This document shows positions 35,497 to 47,810 of a stretch of 64,000 nucleotides of DNA, piece by piece; positions within the stretch are counted from its first letter, which is position 1, and each line of letters starts with the position of its first letter. The translations under genes and the position numbers were made by a program. Source of the DNA: Rhodamnia argentea (Eukaryota; Streptophyta; Magnoliopsida; Myrtales; Myrtaceae); the NCBI RefSeq assembly GCF_020921035.1, contig NC_063155.1, positions 30,559,294 through 30,623,293 on the forward strand, in the 5' to 3' direction. The notes beneath the pieces were generated by a model. The model saw nothing but the letters and a program-made list of their open reading frames with translations. It was not told the DNA's origin and did no database searches.

Positions 35497-36380
35497 ATTT
35501 AAATCCATTTTTCTTTACCAGTTCAGTAATAGTGCTCGTTCCATTTTTTTCGTCATTGTTCCAACCCAAGAATGTATTTAAGTTTATGGTTATGTTAAGC
35601 TCTCTTGAGCAAACGGCAAAGCTGTATGCTAGCAGGTTTTCTTCTCTGTTTTCACTTGCTCTTTCTTCCAATATGTACTTATAAGTAATCAGTAGCTATC
35701 AGAGCTGGTGATGCATCGAGATTCCTCTGTTTTCCTGCATTTGAAATTGATAATTGCTGGTTGATATGTGCTCTATGGGAGCATCCTTAATCTTTGTGAG
35801 AAATGGCCTAACCTTGGATATATGAATCGAAATTCTGGCGAGCTTCTTGTCGAGATTGTTATCCCCCTTATCGGCATTCAGGCCGCCCATTAGAACTTTA
35901 AATACTTTCTAAGCACAGTACAATATCTGTTGTTTCCATATACCTTCAATCGTATACATCCATACTGAAAAGCAGTAACTATAAAGCATGCATTGACATT
36001 ATTTGGAGTGAGAAGATCCAGGATATGTCCAACTCCTAAGCTCTGAGACAGCAGATAAAAGGATAAAAAGGGTAAAAAGGGTTTGTTTCTGGAAGTTCAA
36101 TTTGCTTTCCACGAGAAACTATGTCTCTGTCCTGTCTTGATGTCGGTCGAATCTTGAATTATTAGGACAGCTACATCAAAAGATGTAGCAATTATTGTGT
36201 CAACTAGGGTTTGGATTTCCAATTCTCAATCTGCTTTCTTCAAGCGAGGGATTCCCCGCGTCTACCAAAAACGGAAATATGCATGCATTCAAGATAATGA
36301 CGGATAACTTGTGAGTCAAGTAATATTTCTTGGGTTGAAAAAATTGTATATGCTATCAATTTCGGGATCTATCGATCACA
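35497..36380. other. 3' UTR and gene-free interval
   Basis: The first 200 bp after the TGA probably hold the 3' UTR of the malectin-LRR gene. Beyond this only short frames occur. Confidence 0.45.
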
Positions 36381-36386
36381 ATTTTT

Positions 36387-37144
36387 GGAGAAAAATTATC
36401 AAAAAAGTTATTAATATATTACAACTGTACTAATTTAGTTGTAAACTTTTTTTAATTATGTCAATTGAATTTTAACATTTTAAAATTTTGCCAATTGAGC
36501 TCATCCTATTAATTTTAGCTGGAAATTGATAACATGGATATTAGCCGCCCTAAATGGCATTGCAAGCAATGAAGTGAATTTTTAAAATTTTTAAAATTTT
36601 TTCTTTTCTTTTTCCTTTAGTGCTAAGGGCCAGCAGGAGGACGTTGGATATCTCTAGAAAGAGGCCATCCGGGCTAACCCTCACCAAAGGCCACGAGGTT
36701 TGACCTCACTAGGGATTGGGCTGGCTAGGGTTAGATCGCCGCAGCCTAGGTGAGGCACGATCTCACCGGATCTAGCGAGGTTGGGCCTCGCCCATGGCTA
36801 GGGAAGCTCAACCCTCGCCAAATTCGGTGGGGGCAAGCCTTGCCGGCCCAATTGTTGATGAGGTCGACCTCACCCAACCATAGTAAGAGTCACCAGCGAC
36901 CTTGTCGCCCACAATGAGAAAACGTTAAAAATAGGAAAAAGGAAAAATCATAAAAATTGTAAAATAATAAAATTATAAAAATTGTCTATATTAGAACCAG
37001 TGATGCCACATAGGACTACTAACATTCACATCGGGGATTTCAGCCAAATTGACCAAATGGACTGAATGGGCATAAATGGAAAAAAGATTTATGTTTAAAT
37101 TGGCAGAATTTCAAAACATTTATGAATTTTTCAGTAATTTTTTC
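36387..37144. mobile_element. MULE-like TIR element, family A, long-core copy
   Basis: Left end GGAGAAAAATTATCAAAAAAG; the right end mirrors it (CAGTAATTTTTTC). The left arm has TTTTAGCTGGAAATTG and the right arm GATTTCAGCCAAATTGACC. The core (about 36620-36910) is GC-rich with repeated CTCGCC and GGCTAGGG words and is the longest of the copies. Confidence 0.65.
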
Positions 37145-37218
37145 GAATTATATTTAGTTGGAGTGGGAGCTCCTCTGTCTATCTCACTTATTGTGGCGCT
37201 TTCGATTATGGCTGGGTG

Positions 37219-38130
37219 TTGTTTGTCGACACTATCATCTAGAGGAGGTGAATAGGTTATTATGTTCAAACTTGATAAAATAATGCAGAAATAAAATGTT
37301 CAAGTTTGATAGGAGCAGATGTAGTTAACGGAACCATACAGTGCTTCTATCGGATAATAAATAGATGCAAGTAGAGAGTAGAAGACAATGCACAAGAGAT
37401 TATAGTGGTTCGGCTTTGGTAAAGCCTACGTCAACTCTTCTATACCAACAGCCTACTCGCTAGATCCTACTATGTAATCAAATGAGACATAAATATGTGG
37501 TGACTCAAACACAAATAAATCTTTGACCAAACAAAAAAAAAAACACAAATAATTCCAAACGAAGCAAGTCTTGCTTCTACCAAAACAATCCTATTCTACA
37601 CACTTGTTTCTGTATTACACCTCTCACAAGATTTCCCTTTAAGTATGTAGATAATTGAAACATATGAAGCTCTCTTGAAATATGGATATTGATCACTTGA
37701 TCTCTTTTGTTTTTCTTCGAACTTGGTGCTGCTTATATACTCCTCGTCTTCCAAGCTTTTAGCTGGATAGAACCATTATGAGGATCAATCTCCAAAATTA
37801 GTTGTTGGTTGGTTGTCGAACAAAGACCATGTAACCATTGATGTAAGAGAAATCATAGATTTGAGAGGATTTGCTCGCGTATACAATTAAATCCTTGACA
37901 CCATAAATCAAGCTTCTAATAAAGAAAATTATTTACAAGTTGATTTAAAATCAATTAAGATTCATCGTGTGGAAAATTACGAAAATATCTTTAGTATTGT
38001 TGGTCAATCAATATAACTTAGCAACAAAATTCTAACCAGGTAATTGACCATAAAATTCTTGTATGAGATTGTCTCTATCCACGAAATCCTAATTCTATCA
38101 GAATAAAAGAGTTGAACATATTAATACAGA
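37219..38130 (-). mobile_element. LTR-like relic (Copia type suspected)
   Basis: Contains TCTAGAGGAGGTGAATAGG followed by AGTGGTTCGGCTTTGG and GCCTACGTCAACTC. These phrases are typical of antisense Copia LTRs in plants (recalled, not searched). TATATAC lies near 37735. No target duplication was found and the boundaries are rough. The element is not intact. Confidence 0.4.
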
Positions 38131-38961
38131 AGGCATAGAAATATATTTGTAAATCTTATTCAAAGTCTAAATCAAAGTCTTTTCAACAAAATATGATAAT
38201 TTTGCTTTGTTCAAAATTAAATGTAATTTTCTCAACACTGGGCACGTCAGATCCACGTCTCCAAGCCAGATCCGGTGTGGCCGACAATGGGTGACCCCAC
38301 CACCTGAGACTGAGCATCGCCGCAGGTCGATCACACCATTAGCGGTGGCCATGAGGCCGCAAGCATAATGCTCGAGAATGGAGACTGGACAGACCTGGTG
38401 GGGCTTGAATGGACGGCGACGACAGGATGACGAAAGGGTGCACGACGATAACTTGGAGGCAAGGTGACGCCAAGGCGAAGTGGTGGGGCAGTGGTGGGGC
38501 AGTGGTGGGGTCGACTGTGCTGTATCAGTTGGGACTGCATAAAGAGATATGACTCTTGGTTTCTCTTTTGCTCTAGTCTTTATATATACACAAATTTCTT
38601 ACTATATGAGCACGTTTGGGCCTTCCAGGAGACAATTTTAGACTCTGAAATTACCCAGAATTCTAGACGATCTCAATCCTTTCAAAATACTTGATCCTTG
38701 CATGCAAGATGACGTGATAAATATGCATGAATCCTCAATCGATGTAGTTGCATGTACAGTTAAGTAAACTTATTTATTGATGCATGAATATAACTTCGAA
38801 AATTACATAGTCTGTCTGATTTTTGACTTGTTTAGACTTGGGATTAGTAGGAACATAGTATTTTTACGAGGAATGTCCAGGCGGGGAGTAGCATTTGAGG
38901 AAGCAAAGAAAGGTTCTGACCAATATGTGGAGCAAGCAGAAATTCCGAGCTGAACCAAGTC

Positions 38962-40826
38962 TCACATTGCCCTTCGTTTGGGCACCACCAGCAAGGGGAC
39001 ATACTTCCTCATGGTCATCCCCACCCTATCTCTCATGTCGATCGTCTTTGCATCGGTACAGCCATCGAACTCCCAATCGAACTCATGAAGCAACGAGCTC
39101 AGAGCCAGATGAAGCACGCGATGTGCCAAGGGCAAGCCGGCACACATCCTTCGACCTGCTCCAAACGGAATGAACTCGTAGTGTTGACCTTTATAATCTA
39201 ACTTTGATCCAATGAACCTCTCGGGCTTAAAAGCCATAGGGTCTTCCCAGACATCCGGGTCTCTACCAATCGCCCAAGCATTCACAAAGACCTGCGTGTT
39301 CTCGGGTATGTCATACCCCATGAAAACGGTGTCGCCCATGGCCCTCCGTGGCACGAGGAGTGGGATTGGCGGGTGGAGCCTGAGGGTCTCCTTCACAACT
39401 GCTTGCAGGTAGGGGAGTTGGTCTATATCAGCTTCCTGGACCTTTCTGTTGGACCCGACGACCCGGGACAGCTCTGCTTGGGCCTTGACCATGGAGTCCG
39501 GGTCCCGTAGGAGTTCTGTCATTGCCCATTCGATGGTGCTGCTCGATGTTTCCGCACCGGCCAAGAACATTTCCTGTGATGTCAAGAGGCGAGTACGTGA
39601 GAGCAAGCATGGCAAAATTTCACGAAATGGAGCCATTTCCATAAGCTTTTCTAGGTTAAGGCAATGAAGCCATAGCCATACCTTTATTCAAATGGGTAGC
39701 AACTGTGGGAAGTTAGTTATACGAAATAGGCTACCAACTTACCATAGTACTTTACCAAAATAACCATAACCAAGTTTTCACACGTCTAAGATCCATTTTG
39801 ACAGGTTTGCGGTTTTTGTGTTTATGCAAGAAAACAAATCACGCAACATATGCATTGGACATAGGAATCCTTACAGAACTGGCAATTCAAAGGTTGTGGT
39901 CGTACCAGTATGAATGTATTGATCTGCTTCTCAGAAAGCTTGGCCGGCTCGTCCTTACCGTGCCCTTCGAACTCAAGCAACACATCCAGAAAATCCGTCC
40001 TGTCATGGTCTCCCCCGATTTTCTTCTCCTCAATCCTCTCCCTCACGAAATCCGAAGCGATCCTCATGGCCTTCCCCATATCCCGATCCATCTTCCTCCT
40101 CAGCCCTTGCGGCCCCAACCACCGCAGCCACGGGAACAGGTCCCTGACGGTCACGTGGCCTGACCACTCCATCATTCCGGTCATTGCCGCGAAGAACTCG
40201 GATCCAACCTTTGAGTCTGGATCGAGCAAGTCTCGGGACAGCATGAGATTCCCTAGCAGATTGAATGACATGAGGAACACGAAGCGCGCGAGATGAATAC
40301 CTTCTCCGAGCCGGACCTTGTCAGCCGACGCTGCATCCCCGATCCATGTCAACATGGTGTCAAGACACTTTCTCCGGATCGGAGCTGTCTCGTTGAGCCG
40401 CTTGGCGACTAGCATGTCCACCGACAGCAACCGCCTCGACACCCGCCAATATGTGCCGTATGGGGCTAGGGCGACGGATCCCTTGTCGTAGTCCTGAGAT
40501 CGCATGAGATCGGTGATGGTTCGCTCCGCAAAATTGAGGTCTTGGTTCTTGAAGAACTCGGCGGCAACTCTGCTCGAGAGAATCACCATGGTGTCTATGG
40601 AGCCTAGTCTAACCCAAACTAATGGGCCATACTTCTTGCGGAGGCCGGCTAGTGATCGATGAGGCATCCTCCCGAGATCGAACAGGTTGCCGAATATCGG
40701 CCATCCGGAGGGTCCGGGAGGAAGCTGATGTGACCTGGACTTTTTCCGGCGAAAGGAAAGAAACAAAGTAGCGGACACAAAGAGGATGCAGATCAGTAGT
40801 AGAACTGAATTAGTAGGTTCAGCCAT
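38962..40826 (-). CDS. Cytochrome P450, CYP76A-like
   Basis: Two exons: 39906-40826 (307 codons) and 38962-39573 (203 codons plus stop), with a 332-bp phase-0 intron (donor CTG/GTACGA, acceptor CACAG/GAAATG). The product is 510 aa, normal for the family. An N-terminal membrane anchor (8-25) is followed by the Pro-rich hinge PPGPSGWP (36-43). The I-helix motif is AGAETSS (312-318), with Glu where many P450s have Asp. ExxR is ETLR (369-372), PERF is at 424-427, and the heme loop FGAGRRMCAG has Cys451. All core residues are present. The ATG at 40826 has an ideal context (GAAACCATGG). CYP76 enzymes are ER-bound monooxygenases of terpenoid, alkaloid and xenobiotic metabolism; the substrate here cannot be told. 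CYP76A rather than 76B/C is inferred from the AGAETSS and DTVFMGYDIPENTQVFVNAW-type motifs. Confidence 0.93.
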
Positions 40827-41189
40827 GGTTTCGATCAGCACAAGTGAGTTCTCCGATGAGCTCGTTCCCGGTGAACGTGACTGATGTAAGTGGCAAAGTC
40901 AACTGCAAGTTTGGAGTCTGGAACTTCCGGTGCTCGTGAAATGGATGTTCATTACTCTTTTTATTTTTGTTTATTTTAGTATCTATGCGGTTTGTGGCCA
41001 CCGTGTGAATGAAGATGTCGACACTAGTTGACTTATCCCTGTAGGTGAGGAATACGATAGATGTAAAAAGGTTGGAAACTAATGAATTTGTCTCCAACAG
41101 CTGTACTTTGGACTTGCCGAAACATATTAAAATTACGTCTAGTCCGAGACACGATCCTGATGATCCGTCCATTGATTGGGACAATAGAA

Positions 41190-41345
41190 GGAGAAATTAC
41201 CAAAAAAAAAAAGTCGTAAACTCTAAACTTCATTTTTAATTATGTCAATTTAGTCTTATGTATTTTAATATTTTGTCAATTTAGTCAATCCGATCAATTT
41301 TAGCTAAAAATTACCGAAGTGGATATCGGCCGTCCTACGTGTTTG
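41190..41345. mobile_element. MULE-like TIR element, family A, left arm only
   Basis: GGAGAAATTACCAAAAAAA, GTCAATTTAGTC, TTAGCTAAAAATTACCG and GATATCGGCCGTCCTACGTG follow the family A left-arm order. The element then breaks off with no GC core or right arm. Confidence 0.6.
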
Positions 41346-41529
41346 TCGCCGGTTGTGCTATGCCTATGCGTTAGGAGACGAGAGATGAAATTTAGACTTA
41401 AAACAAGCATGCACCTGACATTGGTGGTCTTTTTGTTTTGCCGAAACGGAGCTTTTTGTTCATTGAACATCAAAGGACAACATGAGTTACGGGGTTTTAG
41501 AACACAAAAGATCGCATAAACGTAATGGT

Positions 41530-41730
41530 GATACCGCCAGCTAAGAGATCTCGTGTTAATTGGCTGAAGTAGAGAGATATAGACACTAAATTCTTTCATG
41601 CTAACACTGCGCAGCGTAGACGGCAAAATAAAATCTCCATACTGAAAATTGATGACTCGATTCGATGTCGCGAGGAAAATGAGCTGAAAAAGCATGTGAC
41701 TGAGTTTTATTTGCGCCATTACAAGCTCTA
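41530..41730 (+). mobile_element. LINE (L1-like) ORF2 fragment
   Basis: One frame reads SRVNWLK, a stop, then RDIDTKFFHANTAQRRRQNK and continues to VTEFY. This is the linker between endonuclease and reverse transcriptase seen in plant L1 elements (family pattern: W-x-GD-NTKFFH...RRR-N-I). Only about 65 codons remain, with one in-frame TAG at the usual Glu/Gly position. No poly-A tail or other ORF2 motifs were found nearby. Confidence 0.7.
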
Positions 41731-41735
41731 GAAAC

Positions 41736-42650
41736 TCGCGCAGGGACAGTGAATGAGGTAGTCGAGGCACCGATTGAACCGAGTCAAGTTATTTGGGCTC
41801 CACAAGGAAAAAATCATCTGTTTTCTGGTCAACATCGAGCTCCTTCACAAATTAATAGTTCTCGAGTCTACTTAAATATCTCGATTTTCCAAGCCGAACT
41901 TTTTAATGACCGATCAATTTCTGGCTAAGTTTCTAACATCGCGCACGCGAGTCGAGTCGAGCTCGAGTTTGATCCTAGATCGGCCAGACTCAATTCAATT
42001 ACACCGCTAGCAGTTCGTCAGTCAATGAACCGGGTCGGGTCGGGTTTTGTTTCGTATTACCCAAGTCAAGACCGGGTTAATTTTAGTCAGGACCCTTTTC
42101 TCACGGCCTATCTACTATTTTCTTCCCGTGAGTGTGAATCGCGCTGAATTTAAGAAGACTTGTGCTTTCTTTCTTTATTTTTTTTCTACATTACTTTGTG
42201 GGACTTGCTAAGCATAATATTTTTGGGCTACTGTGAGAATAACACCATGTTCTGAGCCACAAATTCGTGAAAGGTGGACCTCGCAATAATTTTTAATTAT
42301 TTATTTATCTATTTTTAATGGCTCAAAATACACTGTCATTCTCACACGGTACATTAAAGACAGTGACATAAGCATTTCTTTTACTTGATGGGTCAATTTC
42401 ATAGACAAGGGCTACTTCTTCTCATGGGAAAAGGCTCATATCATAATAAGTCCACAAGAGGCAAGAGGGGTTGAAAGTTGAAACCCAACTTCAGAGGGAG
42501 AGAGTTGTGGAGTTGGGCTTTGACGACCCAACAGCTTTTTTACTTTGGGTCTTTAGAGCAATGGGCCAAGTGGAGGGAGGGGGGGCAATTTGGTCAACAC
42601 GTCCCTGCACTCTTTGATTAGCACCTGTTCCTCCGACTTCGGTTGCTCGA
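41736..42650. other. Gene-free interval
   Basis: AT-rich with short frames. A GTCGGGTCGGG-rich bit near 42030 resembles TIR-element ends. No gene seen. Confidence 0.45.
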
Positions 42651-42654
42651 CTTA

Positions 42655-45600
42655 TCAGATTCTTCTTTCATCATATTTTTCTCCCACCAATTCTTGAACT
42701 ACTTTCATGCAATTCGCGGGAAAGAGTAAAATTAAGATGGAAAATGTCCAAACACTACCCTTCTTCATAGACTTGGGATCGAATGGTTTCCTCGGCACCA
42801 AGAAATAAACATAGGCAATGATCAGCAGCATCAGGGAGAGTAAAGTAAACCAGTAGCCAATCCAAATGTCGACACGAAGCTCTCTCTCGTATTTACACGG
42901 CAGTTCACGTGGATGCTGCAAGAGAGGTAAGTGAGCCCTTACAGATAGCATTGCGTGCAAAAAATGTTATTCGGGTTCAGTTAGACTGCTTTCTTTAATT
43001 TCAATTGCTTGTCGTTAGTGATACTCTTAGGAATGTAGCCGGAGAAGTCGTTATTGCCGAGAACTCTACAGGAGACGACAAAGAAATGTTTTTCTAGGCC
43101 ACATAAGGTACTTAAACCTAATTCGCATGGTCAAGAATTATTCTTCGCCAAAGACTTGAAGACTCGCAGTAACTTGAGATACGGCAATGTGCCGAGGAAT
43201 TCAGGAATTGGTCCGTCGAGGCTATTATTTCCCAAGTCTCTGAAACGAAGAGACAGAAGCTGATCATCGTAAGCACATTGAACAACATTCCGATGAAAAA
43301 GAAGACACAAAATTTTAGTAATCAATCCATTCAGATGACCGACATAATCTCGAGTGCTTGCATTTGGCTGAAGTAAGGAAGTTGACCGGAGAGACCATAA
43401 GCTGTAAGATTTCTGCGTTGTCATAGCTCAATGAACATTTGGAAGCTCATAGATGCAAAGTCGTACAGATTTTTGGTCATCAGAGAAGCCACAGATCATC
43501 AGTCTGGTTATGTAATTGAAGGAAACGAGCTTTGTCGATGAGTTTATTCATGGAAGTAACCCTCGGAGGGTCGTAGCCTCGGCAAGATATCCTTGGCCAT
43601 GTAGTATCGCTTGGAAGACATGCGTCGCCGCTCCATCCTTGCAGTTGCTCAAATGTCTTGACAAATGCTCGTAACCCTTCCACTGCAACGATTGGACCAT
43701 CACCTTACATGAGCACATAGAATACGAACTAGAAGTGTCTGAAAGCAACAAAAGAGGGTGATTTACAGTCATCCTGGGATGTTCTTCTGGTGACAAGAGG
43801 ATGGGTTGTCGCATAAACTTCGGTGGCGCTGATTATAGGCGGTAGATTCGTATCGACAGTTGGTAACAGTGAAACGCAGATATCTTCGTCAGACGCCCGG
43901 ATCAACTCGGTAATAACTTGAAAGTCTGTGCAAGTCTGGCACTGCGGGAAAGTTTCGTGATGTACATCCCTCCTGAAATGTACAAGTCGGACGATCGAGT
44001 CTCATTTTCATTCAGAAAACGTGTCTCAAGGAAGTACAAGGCCATGTATTTGAAAGGTGGCTCTTCCATTTGTCTCGAAAGAGAGTGTAATCGAGGATGC
44101 AGGATCTGGGGCTTCGATCGCGTCGAGAATTGCCGAATCAGGAGGATATTTTACAATCAGTCTATAGAAGGAAGGGAAGCCCGCATGCACGGCCTTCGTG
44201 CCCTACGGGATCATAGGTTGCCATTTCCGGTTGAAGTAATCCTGAGGATACCTGATTGAGTAGACTAGACAACTAGTTAATAAGTTTGCAGTCGCCATGA
44301 CATATATAGGGCGGTCAAATGGGTGGCTTGGGTTGACAATCGTCAAACCCAAATTGATCAATTTTACCCGTTTTGACTCATGTATATGTACTACATATTT
44401 AATAACTCATACTCGACTCAACTCATTTACTAAAATACTTTCATATTTAATCCAATCTATGAAGATCGATATCCACCTAGTTAATCCACTTTAAGTATAT
44501 ATGTTATCCGGATAAAATAGTTTTTTCGACTATAAGATGCTAAAGAATTGCTTTCAACATTGCATAGAATTTTCAATTTTAGTATCGATTCACAATCAAG
44601 AATTAGGGGAAGTTAGTACTTGGTAGTGAATTTATAAAATTATAGCAACAAATAACGTTGAGGAATTGAGATTTTAAGCAAATGGAATGTAAGATATTGA
44701 AGAAGGTGATTTATGTTGACCATGGATCACAATGATAAGAACTAAGATCATAATATTACAAAAACAAATAAGAATGCCAAATGCAACCAAGTAAAGACAT
44801 ACTCCAATAACTAAGACGCGAAATTTTCCAGATTAATGAGGAAAAAAAGAAGCTGTCTTGATGCTTTCAATAAGGTTGAAGTCGAGCCCATCTTGCGGGC
44901 TCATCAAGACTTCTTTGAATTCAGAAAGATCCAACGAGTCCATTACCTTTCTCGGGTAAAGAAAGAATCACGAAGCTGGGTTGAGTCCGGGTAAACTGTG
45001 AACACATTTAATACCCATAATTTTTTGTGTTCTACCATTTTAAAATCATTTTTAATCTATTTACTAAACATAGCTAACTCATATAATGATCCAGTCCATC
45101 AAATACGGATCAAGAAATGGATTTATGACCCATTTTGACAGATCTACGCTTACACAATTTATCTCTATATTCCTCTCTATACGACTGCCAATAACAGATA
45201 TAAGTGAGATGGACATTGGTTTGTTTTGTCACCCCAAGATCGATTCAGTCGCGCCGTAATTGTAGCGGTAGCTCGTAGTTCACGCCCTGTCTTGGCCCAT
45301 AGTAGCATACATACCATCGGGTAAGGGCCACAGTTCCAATGCCAAGATGAAAGGGTACTGCTCATCCTGCGTCCTAGCCATACACACGCTTATTAAATCA
45401 CCCCAACTCGTGTTTACTGGTTCGTAGTACTGCGGCTCTGCGGTTGAGTTCGACACGGTGGTCCACTTGTCCCCGTCGAACTCGAGACCAAAGCTCGAAG
45501 GCCTCGAGAGGCCATCGTAGTTCCCATAAAAGAACACTGCCCTGATGAAGTACCTCTTCTGCACAGCCGCCGGCAAAGAGTAGCAGTCCTTGTTTTGTTC

Positions 45601-46019
45601 CGGGAAGAACCTGAGCGTGCTTATTTGCCGTTCCGCACTGAGGTTTCCATTAGGAAGCTGCACGTTTTGGCCCCTTTTAACGAAATCTGAATCTGTGTGC
45701 CAAAGAATTCCATCTACGGCATCGTAGCTTGTTTCTGACCCGCAATCTATCCGCAACGGGGATAATGTATCTGATATTGCAAGCACGTGTTCATCAAGGA
45801 GTATTGGTACTTAACTATCAAGAGCTCCTCAAAAGGATTGACCAAAGTTTTGGGGAAAAAAATTCTCTTTCCTAAATCTATCGATTCATATATGAAGGCG
45901 AGATTAGCCCTTGACGAACACAGATGTGTTGAAAGTCAACCATGAATGAAAACTAAAGTACCTTGAGACAAAACTTTCAGAGCAAAGAAAACCAGGAAGA
46001 ACAGCATACCGATCTCCAT
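42655..46019 (-). pseudogene. Broken paralogue of the malectin-like/LRR receptor-like protein
   Basis: Blocks matching the intact gene at 32.4 kb lie in order on the minus strand. They are a signal-peptide exon (45962-46019, MEIGMLFFLVFFALKVLSQ); malectin exon 45233-45770 (RIDCGSETSYDAVDG onward); malectin exon of about 43770-44251 (YPQDYFNRKWQP); WSGDACLPSDTTW spacer (about 43560-43690); three LRR pieces (GLSGQLPYFSQMQALE, NNSLDGPIPEFLGTLP, LGNNDFSGYIP); and a membrane/tail piece at 42655-42900. The intron phase between the two malectin exons (phase 2) is kept. Defects include an in-frame TGA at 45280-45282, an in-frame TAG after KWQPMIP, and at least two frame changes in the second malectin exon. 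It is a host gene relic and probably not functional; the first two exons alone could still encode a secreted malectin fragment of about 180 aa. Confidence 0.85.
44307..45145. mobile_element. TIR element, family E, inside a pseudogene intron
   Basis: Left end GGTCAAATGGGTGGCTTGGG; right end ATGACCCATTTTGAC. Inside are AATACTTTCATATTTAATCC and GGATCAAGAAATGGATTTAT as in the compact copy at 28.8 kb. About 400 bp of extra AT-rich sequence (44510-44900) makes it longer. It fills most of the intron between the two malectin-like exons. Confidence 0.55.
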
Positions 46020-46265
46020 TTAAGCTCCATCAATTCATTGTGGTTCTGAAGCAGGCTTTTACAGAGCACTAGACAGCTAAAAGGAAACAAAAATGGGTCC
46101 ATCTCAAGTCACCTGGCAGTTGCTTTAGTTTAGTTGATTACAAAGAAGATTTGAGGCTTCTCTTTTACCAATATGGTCAACTGATACATTTCCTTCTCAA
46201 CTTTTTCTATTTTGTACATCCCAAATCTTAAACAATGATTACCTCGTTAGCCCACGCACTGCTCA

Positions 46266-46870
46266 TGTTAGGATGCACGTGTGAATTGTATTAAAAAAAT
46301 TCCATATTGGAAAATTACTGTGGTGTCGAGCAGTTAATATATCCAAGTTGGCCCATAACTAATTGGCTTAAGCTTTTGAGTGAAGGTGGGTCCGACTAGA
46401 TATGTTAACAGATTTGAACTTGAGCTCTCTCTTAGTAATTTCCTCGGATGAAAGTATTAGGCTTCTGCTACGTACTCCCAATAAATGGTATCAGAGCTCA
46501 TGATTGATTGGTGGCCCACTCACAATATGTATCGGTGTTTGGCGAACATCTCAAGGAAAAAATCTGGTTCAAGTTGAGATGGATCTCAATGAAGGAATTT
46601 GGTGGCCAACGCTATTTCCGGGCTAGTGGGCCTTGTGATGTAGCAATGCAAGCCCGATGAGCGATGATGGAGATTAAGGGGGAGCAAACCTAACACTAAA
46701 GCTTGCCCGTGAGAGGGAGATTGTTAGGATGCACGTGTGAATTATGTTAATGAAATCCCTTATTGGAGAATTAATGTGGTGTGTAGTAGTTTCGGTTTAA
46801 GTTTTTGAGCGAATGTGATTAGCGATCTGTCCGGATGAAAGTATTGGGCTTCTGCTGCGTACTTCCAATA
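46266..46870 (+). mobile_element. TRIM (terminal-repeat retrotransposon in miniature)
   Basis: 5' LTR 46266-46483 and 3' LTR 46722-46870 both start TGTTAGGATGCACGTGTGAA and end CCAATA. Two bases after the 5' LTR is TGGTATCAGAGC (46486-46497), the classic primer site for initiator tRNA-Met. A purine-rich tract (GAGAGGGAGA) abuts the 3' LTR. Flanks GCTCA (46261-46265) and GCTCC (46871-46875) match at 4 of 5, an old target duplication. The internal part is about 240 bp and non-coding, as usual for TRIMs. LTRs differ clearly in sequence and length, so the insertion is old. Confidence 0.88.
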
Positions 46871-47810
46871 GCTCCTATCACGAGACCGTCTCATGCATAG
46901 CCAAGCTGTGAATGATTTGGAAACCAAGTGAGACGACAACGTTGTTTGAGATTTTGTGTTCCAGATGACCAGAAAACACACAATTACTCTGTTTCGAGCT
47001 TTTGTTTTTTTTTTTTTTTTTTTGGGTAAAGTAAACGAGCTTTCGGATTTTTCAGTGCAGTCAAGCTGTACAAGACAAATCTTTTGAGATCAACTTCAAG
47101 GGGACACGCCAAACTGCAACCTCTGTGCAGGATCTGGGATAAATACTCATTTTACAATGCAGGAAACTGTTGTCCTCATTTTACTTCTAGCATTGCCCAC
47201 CTCGCCCGACTTCGTCTACTGCTTTTCCTTCAACAATGTCCTGCTTCTTTTATCCGAAAGAATATGCAAAGATGCAACTCTGTGTCAAGTTGAAAATAGT
47301 TAGCTCGAGTTACGTTGTCATGTCCATTGAGGGAACAAAAGAAGACATCTTTGATTGTATTCGTTTTGGGGAATAGGCTGTTCAATGAAAGGGGTCCATT
47401 TCTGTAGTCAACTGTGTGTATGAATCAAATCATGCCAGGACAATTGGCACATTATGGGCATGAGTAATAGTAAATAAGCAGTAATTGCTTAGAAGCAGTT
47501 CTCTTCTAAATGCAAGATCCATTAACAGCCATAGATGCTGAATCCAGAGAGTTGTGCAACAGCAATTATGTACACTGAAACACAAAACTTTACATCTCAG
47601 GAGAACAGGATGCCTCCTGGATCCCATTAAGCTGAACACTTGCATTTGGTAGATATTTATGTTGACAGCCAAAACTTTCTGGAGCGAATCAGAGCAAAGA
47701 CTCTCAACCTCCATCACATGTACATCGTAAAGGATTCCGAAGGAAAGAGATGCGCTATCCTCCCGAGCTGAGAAGATCTCGGGCTTTCTTTTCCATCTGA
47801 TGTAATTTAT

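Noticed and set aside
40827-40841. Upstream GTG start for the P450
   Set aside because: The ATG at 40826 has an ideal context and gives a normal N-terminus.
43918-44259. 113-aa plus-strand open frame
   Set aside because: It is antisense to the second malectin exon of the broken receptor-like gene; the minus strand carries the recognisable motifs.
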